Assembly (NCBI GenBank): GCA_016176815.1
Contig: JACOWL010000023.1
Coordinates: 1-24,846, forward strand
Length of the DNA stretch: 24,846 bases
Source: Candidatus Pacearchaeota archaeon
GTDB lineage: Archaea; Nanobdellota; Nanobdellia; Pacearchaeales; GW2011-AR1
Direction: 5' to 3'
Below, one piece after another: positions 1 to 6,930 of the stretch. Position 1 is the first letter of the stretch, and every line of letters starts with the position of its first letter. The notes under the pieces are model-generated. The model was given only the letters and a program-made list of their open reading frames with translations. It was not told where the DNA came from and did no database searches. A program made the translations under genes and the position numbers.

Positions 1-32
1 CTAACAACAAAACAAATTTCTGAGATTAAAAA

Positions 33-83
33 GGAACAAAAAACATACCCTAAGGAAGGGCATAAAGGAAATTTTTTGACAAA
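33..83 (+). repeat. 51-bp dispersed repeat, copy 1 (palindromic element)
   Basis: Matches 13507-13557 at 50 of 51 positions; the only difference is at base 44. It holds a hairpin CCCT-AAGGA-AGGG at 48-60. Read in the frame of the following DHH gene it is open and includes the possible TTG start at 76. Read on the other strand, its core resembles the hairpin elements at 24821-24835 and 22330-22341, so it probably belongs to the same palindromic family. Confidence 0.85.
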
Positions 84-1128
84 TTTGGCAAGAAGCCAAA
101 TTAAAGAACATCTAAACAACGCTCAAAATCCATTATTCTTTTTTGACAATGATCCTGACGGATTGTGCAGTTTTATTTTATTGCAGAAATATATTAAAAG
201 AGGCAAAGGATTTCCGGTAAAATCTTCTCCATTAGATAAAAATTATTTTAGAAAAATTAATGAATTTAATCCTGATTATCTTTTTATTTTAGACATCCCG
301 GCGGTTTCAGAAGAATTTTGGGAAGAAATTAAAAAAATAAATCTGCCTGTTGTCTGGATTGACCACCATAATACAGAAAAAAATAAAGTTCCGAATTTTG
401 TAAATTATTACAACCCTCTTCTTGGAAAAGATTTTCCAAGCTCAACTACTTATTTGTGTTATGAAACAACTAAAAAAAAAGAGGATTTATGGCTTGCAAT
501 TGTGGGAAGCATTTCTGATAATTTTGTCCCGGAAATTTATGAAGAATTTAAAAAACTTTATCCGGACCTGTTTATTGATTCAACAAATGCATTTGAAATT
601 TTATATAATTCCAGAATAGGGGTTGTTGCGCATCTTTTGAACTGCGGTTTGAAAGACAAAACCACAAACGTCGTTAAGATGATTAAATTTTTGATGAGAG
701 TTAAAAGTCCTTATGAAATCTTGGAAAAAACTTCTGAAAATCAGGAAATGCACGAAAAATACCAGATAATTAATAAAAAACTTAAAAAGTTTTTAGATGA
801 GGCGCAAGAGCAGGCAAAAGCTTCTGACAAATTAATTTTTTTTGAATATGGCGGAGATACAAGCATGAGCGCAGAAATTTCAAACAGCTTAAAATATCTT
901 TTTCCGGGAAGAATAATTTTTGTTGCATATGCTTCTGAATCAAACTCATTTGCAAATATTTCCGGCCGCGGCGAAAATGCAAAAAATATTTTAGACAAAG
1001 TTTTACAGCAGGGAAATTTTGAAAATGCTAAAGGAGGGGGCCATGAAAACGCAGTTGGCGCAAAAATTATGAAAAAAGATTTGCCAAAGTTTAAAGAATT
1101 GACTAGGGAAATTGTTGGGGAAAATTAA
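76..1128 (+). CDS. DHH-family phosphoesterase (RecJ/archaeal nuclease-like)
   Basis: Probable Mn-dependent phosphoesterase or single-strand nuclease of the DHH/DHHA1 superfamily, which includes RecJ, archaeal GAN and oligonucleotidases. Metal-binding motifs are visible: DNDPDG at residues 24-29, an aspartate in FILDIP near 73, and the name-giving DHH at 96-98 (WIDHHN). The C-terminal DHHA1 signature GGGHENAVGA lies near residues 321-330. The length of 350 aa suits a DHH plus DHHA1 core. The listed start is TTG at 76, with GGA nearby as a weak ribosome site. However, the same frame is open back to base 1, no TATA box is seen in 1-75, and the start lies inside a dispersed repeat. The gene may therefore begin outside the window, with the repeat inserted in frame. 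The family call is firm; the cellular role (replication, repair or RNA decay) is not resolved. Confidence 0.88.
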   Translation: MTNLARSQIKEHLNNAQNPLFFFDNDPDGLCSFILLQKYIKRGKGFPVKSSPLDKNYFRKINEFNPDYLFILDIPAVSEEFWEEIKKINLPVVWIDHHNTEKNKVPNFVNYYNPLLGKDFPSSTTYLCYETTKKKEDLWLAIVGSISDNFVPEIYEEFKKLYPDLFIDSTNAFEILYNSRIGVVAHLLNCGLKDKTTNVVKMIKFLMRVKSPYEILEKTSENQEMHEKYQIINKKLKKFLDEAQEQAKASDKLIFFEYGGDTSMSAEISNSLKYLFPGRIIFVAYASESNSFANISGRGENAKNILDKVLQQGNFENAKGGGHENAVGAKIMKKDLPKFKELTREIVGEN

Positions 1129-1130
1129 AA

Positions 1131-1345
1131 TACCTGCTTCGCAGAATTAATTTGAATTTTTCCGGACTTCGTCAAGGAAAAATTTAGGAAAGTTGTTACC
1201 GCCTAAAAATTTTGAAAAGCTTGGTTAATCAATTAAAACAATTAATACTAAAGGATGCTATTTCAATGAATGGAAAAACGGTTTATGTTAGAAAATAAAT
1301 AAATCCGACGAGCGTAAGCGAGGAGCATTTTGGCGAGACAAATCT
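1131..1345 (+). repeat. Family A intergenic element, copy 1
   Basis: Starts right after the DHH gene with TACCTGCTTCGCAG, a small hairpin. The next 120 bases or so match 20328-20445 closely, including TTTTGAAAA and TTAATCAATTAAAA blocks. The copy ends with a GACGAGCGTAAGCGAGGAGC segment that resembles 15742-15768. No credible gene is seen in it. The G-rich block of other copies is missing here. Confidence 0.7.
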
Positions 1346-1460
1346 AAAAATTCATTAAAAATCCCTTTTACCCCTAAAGCAGAATTAATTAATCAAAATT
1401 TAATAAATTAAATTATCTAAAAAATCTTTTTATCACTTTTAGTTGAAGAATTTGATATAG

Positions 1461-1473
1461 AAAAATATAAAAA
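1461..1473 (+). promoter_or_regulatory. TATA box for candidate ncRNA/leader
   Basis: AAAAATATAAAAA, nearly the same as the box before the MscS gene (15787-15797). It lies about 30 bases before the start of the structured segment at 1505, the spacing expected for an archaeal promoter. A short open frame across 1430-1507 is probably a gene remnant or chance. Confidence 0.4.
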
Positions 1474-1504
1474 GAGAAAATCATTGTATAAATCATGGAA
1501 AGTA

Positions 1505-1649
1505 GGCTAAACCATACAACAGAGAACTGCATGTTTAATTTAGTTTACATTTCAATTAAAAAACTTTAATTTAATTCAGCTTTTTGGTCTGAATTAAGTT
1601 GAAGGGATAGTTCTGATTCGGACCGAGAAGGAATTAGTTGAGGTTAGCC
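1505..1649 (+). ncRNA. Candidate structured RNA / cis-regulatory leader
   Basis: Nothing here matches an RNA family I recognise. The ends pair: GGCTAAACC at 1505-1513 with GGTTAGCC at 1642-1649, with one bulged A. Inside is a very stable hairpin: a 16-nt arm at 1564-1579, a 9-nt loop CTTTTTGGT at 1580-1588 and a 16-nt arm at 1589-1604, with 14 Watson-Crick and 2 G-U pairs. A TATA box sits upstream. The GAGG at 1640-1643, a possible ribosome site for the small frame at 1655, overlaps the 3' arm of the closing stem, so the fold could hide it. It may be an independent small RNA or a 5' leader. This is inference from structure alone. Confidence 0.35.
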
Positions 1650-1654
1650 AAAAA

Positions 1655-1783
1655 ATGACAAACCTAAAAGGAACAGAAAAACTAAAAATGGAACAAGAAA
1701 TTGTGGAAAGAGAATTGGGAGCTCTTTATGAGTTTACTTTAAGGCTTGAAGAAGAGCTTAACTCAATTGTCGTATACAGCTAA
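1655..1783 (+). CDS. Small hypothetical protein (42 aa), doubtful
   Basis: An ATG-started frame of 42 codons directly after the structured segment. The product is charged and probably helical (KLKMEQEIVEREL, TLRLEEELN) with a short hydrophobic end. GAGG at 1640-1643 would be a ribosome site with an 11-base spacer. No family is recognised. It could be a real short gene under the leader's control, a remnant, or chance. A further 16-codon frame follows at 1788 and was not called. Confidence 0.25.
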   Translation: MTNLKGTEKLKMEQEIVERELGALYEFTLRLEEELNSIVVYS

Positions 1784-1847
1784 AAAAATGAAAAAAGAAA
1801 TTCCTGTAATTGATAGTATGTCTTATTTCTCAGGTTAATTTAAAAAA

Positions 1848-2230
1848 TTAATAACTTCTCGCAAAATAAATTTCAGTTTTTGCAGGTTTTCCGCACGCAA
1901 AACATTTTCCGGAAATTTTTTTTGAATGCAGGAAGTTTCATTGCAAAATTTTGTTTTTGCGATTTGCTTCTTTTTTATTGCTTTTTCAAATTCATCAAAA
2001 TTTTTTGCTTCAATAGTGCTTGATTCCAAGAATTTTTTTGCAGAGCTAAAAAGCTCGTTTTGAATTTCATCAAGTAATTTTGGAATTTTTTTTTCCAGCT
2101 CTTTTATTTTTATCTGAAGTTTTTCAGAATTGTTTCTTTTTACTATTGTAACAGATTCTTTTTCTAAATCTTTTGGTCCGATTTCAATTCTTAATGGAAT
2201 GCCTTTAAGTTCCCATTCAGAAAATTTCCA
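1848..2230 (-). pseudogene. proS: Proline--tRNA ligase, C-terminal part in two other frames
   Basis: Continuation of the ProRS gene after the break near 2225-2231. In a second frame it reads KFSEWELKGIPLRIEIGPKD, the standard ProRS anticodon-domain sequence, and continues to FCNETSCIQKK, the first half of the zinc-binding C-terminal domain. Near 1905-1915 the frame changes again: the last 18 codons read CFACGKPAK...YFARSY and stop at 1848-1850, the normal end of archaeal ProRS. About 15-20 residues between the two cysteine pairs seem to be missing. In the second frame alone, translation would stop at 1835-1837 with a nonsense tail. The homology is clear; the cause of the two shifts is unknown. 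Confidence 0.8.
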
Positions 2231-3231
2231 GGAGAATGATCTTCTCTGTCGTCTAAAATTGGAGCAAATTCTTTAAGTTCTTCTTTAATTTTTTCAGCTT
2301 GCTTTAAAATTTCAGTTTTTGTTTTATCAAATAAGATGGGAATTATTACGATTTTATTTTTTGCTATTTTTGGCGGCAGAACTAATCCTTTATTATCTGA
2401 ATGCATCATTATTGTCGCTCCAATTAATCTTGTGGAAAGCCCCCAAGAATTTTGCCAGGGCAAATGTTTTTTTTCATCTTTGCCGAGGAATTCTATATTA
2501 AATGCTTTTGCAAATCCCTGCCCTAAATTATGAGAGGTTCCGCACTGCAAAGCTTTTCCGTCGGGCATGAACGATTCAATTGTAAAAGTGTATTTTGCCC
2601 CTGCAAATTTTTCTTTTTCTGTTTTTTTCCCTAGTAAAACAGGCAGAGCTAAAAGTTCTTCACAAAGTTTTTTGTAAAGCTCAATATACTGCAAAGTTTC
2701 TTTGTCACACTCTTTTTCTGTTTCATAAACGCAATGCCCTTCCTGCCACAAAAATTCTCTTGACCTCAAAAAAAGTTTTGTTGCTTCTGTTTCCCATCTT
2801 ACAATATTGCACCACTGGTTTATTCTTAAAGGGAGATCATTATAAGAGCGAATCCATTTTGAATAAGAATCATAAATAATTGTTTCTGATGTCGGGCGGA
2901 TTGCGAGCCTTTCTCCCGGAGAAGTTAATTTTTCATCAATCCAGGCAACTTCCGGCTGAAAACCTTTGGCATGTTCTGCTTCTTTTTTAAAAAATGATTC
3001 CGGAATGAATAAAGGAAAATAAGCGTTTTCGCAATTTGTTTTTTCTATAATTTCTTTATTAAAATATTCCCGTATTTTTTCCCAGATAAAATATCCCCGA
3101 GGACGAATTATCATTGTTCCCTTTACAGAAGAAAATTCCGCAAGCTCTGATTTAAGGCAGACTTCTTCATACCATTTTGCATTATCCTCCTCTTTTTTTG
3201 CGGTTAAGCCTTCTGTGTTTTCTTTTGACAT
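2191..3231 (-). CDS. proS: Proline--tRNA ligase, archaeal/eukaryotic type, frameshifted
   Basis: Charges tRNA-Pro with proline in the cytoplasm (class II synthetase). The intact frame of 346 aa holds the catalytic domain: motif 2 region RINQWCNIVRWE, RPTSET, the substrate-pocket sequence QCGTSHNLGQ and motif 3 region SWGLSTRLIG. The anticodon-binding domain begins near residue 290, but after DDREDHSPG the frame is lost and ends in 10 foreign residues. Just past the break another frame restores KFSEWELKG, so 4 bases (or 1) appear lost near 2225-2231. A second shift follows near 1910. The intact gene would span 1848-3231 at about 460 aa. It starts 30 bases after the TrmB-like gene on the same strand. 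ProRS is normally essential, so an assembly error, a second copy or recoding must be considered. Confidence 0.92.
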   Translation of the reverse strand: MSKENTEGLTAKKEEDNAKWYEEVCLKSELAEFSSVKGTMIIRPRGYFIWEKIREYFNKEIIEKTNCENAYFPLFIPESFFKKEAEHAKGFQPEVAWIDEKLTSPGERLAIRPTSETIIYDSYSKWIRSYNDLPLRINQWCNIVRWETEATKLFLRSREFLWQEGHCVYETEKECDKETLQYIELYKKLCEELLALPVLLGKKTEKEKFAGAKYTFTIESFMPDGKALQCGTSHNLGQGFAKAFNIEFLGKDEKKHLPWQNSWGLSTRLIGATIMMHSDNKGLVLPPKIAKNKIVIIPILFDKTKTEILKQAEKIKEELKEFAPILDDREDHSPGNFLNGNLKAFH

Positions 3232-3261
3232 ACTATTTTGAATAAAATGAGATTTATTAAT

Positions 3262-4014
3262 TTAAGGTTTTGCTGTTTTCCATAATTCATCAAATAAATC
3301 TTCTGTGGATTTGGCTGTTTGCTTTGATTGAATTAAAAATGCAACTGGCTTGCCAGACCAATTCAAAATAGCTAATTTATCTCCAAAAACTATTGTTCCA
3401 AAAGGAATTTTGTTTTTTGTATATTTTATTGAAAGGTTTGATTTTTTTCCATATTCTTTGTCTAAGAATTTTTTTTGAGATTTCGTTCCAATCAGTTTGG
3501 TTTTTATTTTTTTCTCCCTTCTTTTTGCATCATAATTATGGAAGAAAAGATTAATTTTTTCATCATTATAGTCTTCACCCATTGTAAATCCTTTAAAATC
3601 TTCTTTTGATTTTGATAAGTAATCTATTATTTCATCATATAGTGTTCTCATTCCATTGAAACCTTCGTATATCCTTGCAGAGTATTCAGCCTCTTTTTTT
3701 TGTTGATTAATTAAAGAAGGGATTACCTTTTTTATTCTTTCTTCTTCTTTATTTAATTTTTTCTTTTTTTCTTTTATAAAATTTAATATGCTTTTTGGAT
3801 TTAATGATTGGAAATATCTTGAATTTTCTTTAATTACTTGAGTTATAAGACCTTTTTTGGATAATTTTTCTAATATCGGATATACCTTTGACATTGTAAT
3901 TCCTGATTTTTTTGATATTGGTCCCACTGTAGATTCTCCTAATTTTAAAAGAGAAAGATAAACTTTTGTTTCCCCTTTTGTGAATCCTATCTCTTCAAAT
4001 ATTTTTTCTTCCAT
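3262..4014 (-). CDS. TrmB-family transcriptional regulator
   Basis: DNA-binding regulator of the TrmB group. Residues 1-70 form the winged helix-turn-helix: a FTKGETKVYLSLLKLG helix, then PISKKSGITMSKVYPILEKL as the recognition part, then LITQV. A lysine- and glutamate-rich coiled segment follows at about 80-115, then a C-terminal domain resembling the effector part of short TrmB proteins. The start at 4014 is supported by a strong ribosome site, AAGGAGGAT, right before the ATG, so this mRNA has a short leader, unlike the leaderless neighbours. It is divergent from the methyltransferase at 4067 across 52 bases, so it may control that gene and itself. The ligand is unknown. Confidence 0.85.
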   Translation of the reverse strand: MEEKIFEEIGFTKGETKVYLSLLKLGESTVGPISKKSGITMSKVYPILEKLSKKGLITQVIKENSRYFQSLNPKSILNFIKEKKKKLNKEEERIKKVIPSLINQQKKEAEYSARIYEGFNGMRTLYDEIIDYLSKSKEDFKGFTMGEDYNDEKINLFFHNYDAKRREKKIKTKLIGTKSQKKFLDKEYGKKSNLSIKYTKNKIPFGTIVFGDKLAILNWSGKPVAFLIQSKQTAKSTEDLFDELWKTAKP

Positions 4015-4027
4015 ATCCTCCTTAGGG

Positions 4028-4058
4028 GGAAATATTATTTAAATATTTTTCTATAATT
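4028..4058. promoter_or_regulatory. Divergent promoter region between TrmB-like gene and methyltransferase
   Basis: The 52-bp gap holds AATATTATTTAAATATTTTT, with a palindromic TATA-like core ATTTAAAT at about 4034-4042. It lies some 27 bases before the methyltransferase ATG, which suggests a leaderless transcript. A second AT box, TTATAGAA on the minus strand near 4050-4057, could serve the regulator and leave room for its ribosome site. The overlap would let the regulator act on both directions. Confidence 0.4.
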
Positions 4059-4066
4059 AGTTTTTT

Positions 4067-4735
4067 ATGAAAAATGCAGAAAAATATTATAAGTTAGATA
4101 AACTTTCACAAGAGCTTAAGATTTATGCAGAGAAAACTATGTTGGAAAAAATAAAAAAGAAGAAGTTTAATTCCATCTTAGAAATTGGTTGTGGAGATGG
4201 GCATTTTCTAAAGAATTTTAATAATAAAGAAGTTTTGGGAATAGATATTGACCGAGGAATGATTTCACAGGCTCAACCCGATATTAGAAATAATTTACTT
4301 TTCGCAGATATTCTTGATAAAAAATTCGTAAAAAAACAAAAAAATTACTTTGATATAGTAAGCTCTAATTATGTTTTTATGGAGATGAAAGAAAAACAAG
4401 TGCAAAAAGCATTTAGAAATATCTTTGAAATTTTAAAACAAAAAGGAAAATTTTATTTTGTAATAACTAATCCAAAAACAAGAGAAAATAAATTTCCTGG
4501 TTTTAAATTAGTTTTTTCTGATGATTTTGATTATAACAAAAAAGATTTAGAATTCAAAGTTCTTTTACAAAATAATAAAGGAGATTATGTTGATGTAGGA
4601 ATAAGGGATTATCACATGCCTATAGAAAATTATGATTTATTGTTAAGGAAAGCAGGTTTTAATAAAATTGAAAAAACAGAAATAAAAAAGAGTTTGCCTT
4701 ATTCTTTTGCTGTTTTATATAAAGTTCAAAAATAA
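4067..4735 (+). CDS. Class I SAM-dependent methyltransferase
   Basis: Transfers a methyl group from S-adenosylmethionine to an unknown substrate. The Rossmann motif I is clear at residues 37-48 (SILEIGCGDGHF), followed by the acidic ribose-binding end of strand 2 (VLGIDID, 57-62). A motif IV-like stretch YFDIVSSNYVFMEM and a motif V/VI-like ILKQKGKFYFVI complete the fold. At 222 aa it is a small stand-alone enzyme of the Methyltransf_11/25 type. It is divergently paired with the TrmB-like regulator, and its 3' end meets the 3' end of the serine protease gene with 2 bases between them. The substrate cannot be predicted. Confidence 0.85.
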   Translation: MKNAEKYYKLDKLSQELKIYAEKTMLEKIKKKKFNSILEIGCGDGHFLKNFNNKEVLGIDIDRGMISQAQPDIRNNLLFADILDKKFVKKQKNYFDIVSSNYVFMEMKEKQVQKAFRNIFEILKQKGKFYFVITNPKTRENKFPGFKLVFSDDFDYNKKDLEFKVLLQNNKGDYVDVGIRDYHMPIENYDLLLRKAGFNKIEKTEIKKSLPYSFAVLYKVQK

Positions 4736-4737
4736 TC

Positions 4738-5547
4738 CTATTCCAATATCTCCTTCCCTAATTTTTCCAGCGAAATCGCATTTACAGCATCTTTAATATA
4801 ATTTGATTCAAGCGCAAATCCCAAACTTTCTCCCGAACCAAGCTTAAAATTATTTATTCCAATTACTTTTCCATTTTTATTTATCAACGGACCTCCTGAA
4901 TTCCCTGGATTTAGCGCAGCGTCGGTTTGAACATACGCGTTTAATTCATTTATTCCCTGCCGAAATTCCAAAAAAGAATAATCTCCATTTATTTTTAATA
5001 ATGCAATATCTAATTCTGCATTATATCCTGCCAATTCTGCAGGAATTTTCTTTTCATCAAAAGTAGTGATTTGAACTTCATTGGCTCCGGAAAGCATATG
5101 AGCATTTGTTACAAGATAGCCGTCGCTGGAAATAAGAAAACCTGTTCCCTGCGCAACATTTGTTTTTATTGTAACCACTCCTTTTAATGAATCTTCTATT
5201 ATTGACGAGAAATCTTCGCCGGTTGATGCTTTTAGCAAATCAAATTCTTCCCTGATTGCTCCAATATCTGTCAAGTTTTCTTTTGTTTGCCTTATATCTT
5301 CTTTTACTAATAAAAGATTTTCTGTTAATTCATTTAATTTACTTTGAGTATCTGCTTGTAATTTATTAATTTCGTTTGCGAGTTTATTGGAATCTGAAGT
5401 TTGTTTTACAGCCAGTCCGCTCATTATAATAATTGAAACAATCATATAAATAACCACGACGGCGCTTATTCCTCCAATCATCCACTTATGATGTTTTCTT
5501 AAAACAACATGACGCCCTGCCTCTTCTTGATTTCTCATATTTATCAC
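4738..5547 (-). CDS. Membrane-anchored trypsin-like serine protease (HtrA/DegP-like, no PDZ)
   Basis: Probable extracytoplasmic quality-control protease. A basic N-terminus is followed by one membrane helix (about 22-47), a coiled-coil-like linker (50-105) and an S1C-type protease domain. The triad is visible: His150 in LVTNAHML, Asp180 in NAELDIALLKI and Ser217 in NPGNSGGPL. There is no PDZ domain. The distance from Asp to Ser is only 37 residues, against about 75 in HtrA relatives. The usual stretch with the GNP loop and the following strands is absent between YSFLEF and RQGINELNAYVQTD, although the flanks match the family well. This looks like an in-frame internal loss of 35-40 residues, so activity is uncertain. 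An in-frame ATG at codon 4 is an alternative start. Confidence 0.87.
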   Translation of the reverse strand: MINMRNQEEAGRHVVLRKHHKWMIGGISAVVVIYMIVSIIIMSGLAVKQTSDSNKLANEINKLQADTQSKLNELTENLLLVKEDIRQTKENLTDIGAIREEFDLLKASTGEDFSSIIEDSLKGVVTIKTNVAQGTGFLISSDGYLVTNAHMLSGANEVQITTFDEKKIPAELAGYNAELDIALLKINGDYSFLEFRQGINELNAYVQTDAALNPGNSGGPLINKNGKVIGINNFKLGSGESLGFALESNYIKDAVNAISLEKLGKEILE

Positions 5548-5592
5548 AGAAAACTAAACTATAAAAAGGTTTTTTATTTTATAATTTATATT

Positions 5593-5751
5593 GGGCCCAT
5601 AGTTTAACGGATAGAATATCGGGTTTCGGTGAGGAAGTTCGCGATGGGTTTCTTTTTTAGAAAAAAAGAAGCTACAATGTAAGAAAAAACTAAGATTGCG
5701 AGCGGGCTTCGGAATACCCCGCTGATGGAGGTTCGATTCCTCCTGGGCTCA
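5593..5751 (+). tRNA. tRNA-Arg (anticodon TCG) with BHB intron
   Basis: Acceptor GGGCCCA (5593-5599) pairs with TGGGCTC (5744-5750), discriminator A5751. The D-arm is GTTT/GAAT and the T-arm GGAGG-TTCGATT-CCTCC (5727-5743). After removal of an 87-nt intron the mature tRNA has 72 nt. The anticodon stem is CGGG/CCCG plus a terminal T-C mismatch, the loop is TTTCGGC and the anticodon TCG (5626-5628), reading CGN arginine codons. No CCA is encoded. The permease gene starts 18 bases after the tRNA. Confidence 0.93.
5630..5716 (+). other. Archaeal tRNA intron (position 37/38) with bulge-helix-bulge
   Basis: The splice motif can be drawn exactly. Central helix TTTC (5624-5627) with GGAA (5711-5714); 3-nt bulges GGT (5628-5630) and TAC (5715-5717); outer helix CGGG/CCCG; inner helix GAGG/CTTC, then TTCGC/GCGAG. 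Cutting after the second base of each bulge gives exon ends at 5629 and 5717. This needs a splicing endonuclease (EndA), not seen in this window. Confidence 0.88.
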
Positions 5752-5769
5752 TTTTTTAAAAGAGACAAA

Positions 5770-6900
5770 ATGAATTCAAAAACCAAAACATTTCTTGCGG
5801 GAATATCAATTTTAATCGGCACTGCAATTGGCGCAGGAGTTTTAGGGATTCCTTATGTTGTCGCAAAATCCGGATTTTTAATCGGCGCAATCCACATTCT
5901 TTTAATTGGAGCAATTATTCTTTTAGCTAATCTTTATCTCGGAGAGATAATGCTCAGAACAAAAGGGAAGCATCAGTTGGGCGGTTACGCTAAAAAATAT
6001 CTCGGAAAAACAGGAAGCTTTTTTATGAGTTTTGCATTTATTTTTGGAGTATATTCTGCAATTCTTGCGTATCTCATCGGAATTAGCGAGAGTTTTAGTT
6101 TTTTATTTTTCAACAATTTTAATTATGCGATTTTAATAGGAATTTTATTTGGAATTTTTATGTCTTATTTATTGTGGAGAGGGCTCAAAGCCCTCAAAAC
6201 TTTTGAAAAATTCGGAGTCAGCGCAATATTTATTTTGTTTATTTTAATCGCAGTTTTTTTTACCAAGAAAATTTCTTTTGAAAATTTGGCTACGATAAAC
6301 ACCAATTTTTTATTTTTGCCTTTTGGAGTTGTTTTATTTGCGCTGCTTTCTTTTTTCGCAATTCCGGAAATAAATATTATTTTAAAAAAGGATAAAATTT
6401 TAATGAAAAAAATTTTATTAACCGGGACTTTAATTACTATTCTTTTTTATATCTTATTTACATTAGTTGTCGTTGGTTTTAAAGGCGGTGAAACGCCGGA
6501 AATTGCAACTATTGCTCTTGGACCGATTTTTATTTTGCTTGGAATTTTTACAATGTTCACTTCGTATCTTGCTTTAGGCAACGCTTTGCAGGATCATTTT
6601 GCTTATGATTTAAAGTATAAAAAAATTAAATCCTGGTTTTTGTCTTCTTTAATTCCAATTTTTATTTTTCTATTGATAAAAATATCTAAATATTTTACTT
6701 TTACAAAAATTCTTTCAATAGGCGGAGCTATTTCAGGAGGGCTTGTTGCTATTTTGATTTTTTTTATGATTAAAAAAGCCAAGGAAAAGAAAGAAAGAAA
6801 GCCTGAATATTCAATTTTTATTAATTGGGTTGTTATAATTTTATTGAGTTTAATTTTTGTGTTGGGAATTGTAAGAGAAGTGATTGTTGCGCTTAGATAG
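5770..6900 (+). CDS. Amino-acid permease (aromatic amino acid/tryptophan permease type)
   Basis: Integral membrane transporter of the amino acid/auxin permease or hydroxy/aromatic amino acid permease group. The ATG at 5770 gives 376 aa; a longer frame from 5725 would overlap the tRNA and is not credible. Residues 5-30 hold the family's broken first helix (SILIGTAIGAGVLGIPYVVAK). About 11 hydrophobic segments follow, with short basic loops such as KKIKSWF and KKAKEKKERK near the C-terminus. Length and pattern fit a full transporter. It probably imports aromatic or neutral amino acids, in line with a host-dependent life, but the substrate is inferred from family resemblance only. Confidence 0.83.
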   Translation: MNSKTKTFLAGISILIGTAIGAGVLGIPYVVAKSGFLIGAIHILLIGAIILLANLYLGEIMLRTKGKHQLGGYAKKYLGKTGSFFMSFAFIFGVYSAILAYLIGISESFSFLFFNNFNYAILIGILFGIFMSYLLWRGLKALKTFEKFGVSAIFILFILIAVFFTKKISFENLATINTNFLFLPFGVVLFALLSFFAIPEINIILKKDKILMKKILLTGTLITILFYILFTLVVVGFKGGETPEIATIALGPIFILLGIFTMFTSYLALGNALQDHFAYDLKYKKIKSWFLSSLIPIFIFLLIKISKYFTFTKILSIGGAISGGLVAILIFFMIKKAKEKKERKPEYSIFINWVVIILLSLIFVLGIVREVIVALR

Positions 6901-6901
6901 A

Positions 6902-6909
6902 TTTATTAA
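6902..6909 (+). promoter_or_regulatory. TATA box of gatD
   Basis: TTTATTAA centred about 26 bases before the gatD ATG at 6931, overlapping the end of the permease gene's trailer. No ribosome site lies before the ATG, consistent with a leaderless mRNA. Confidence 0.5.
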
Positions 6910-6930
6910 TTATTTTTATTATTTATTTAC

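Noticed and set aside
1505..1649. Candidate RNA as RNase P RNA, SRP RNA or 5S rRNA
   Set aside because: None of the conserved core sequences of these RNAs is visible and the length does not fit SRP or RNase P.
1788..1838. 16-codon frame after the small 42-codon gene
   Set aside because: Too short, no ribosome site and no recognisable product.
2319..2879. Plus-strand open frames over ProRS
   Set aside because: Shadows of the real minus-strand gene, rich in Phe/Leu and without start signals.
5725..5769. Upstream start for the permease at 5725
   Set aside because: It would overlap the 3' exon of tRNA-Arg; the ATG at 5770 gives the normal permease N-terminus.
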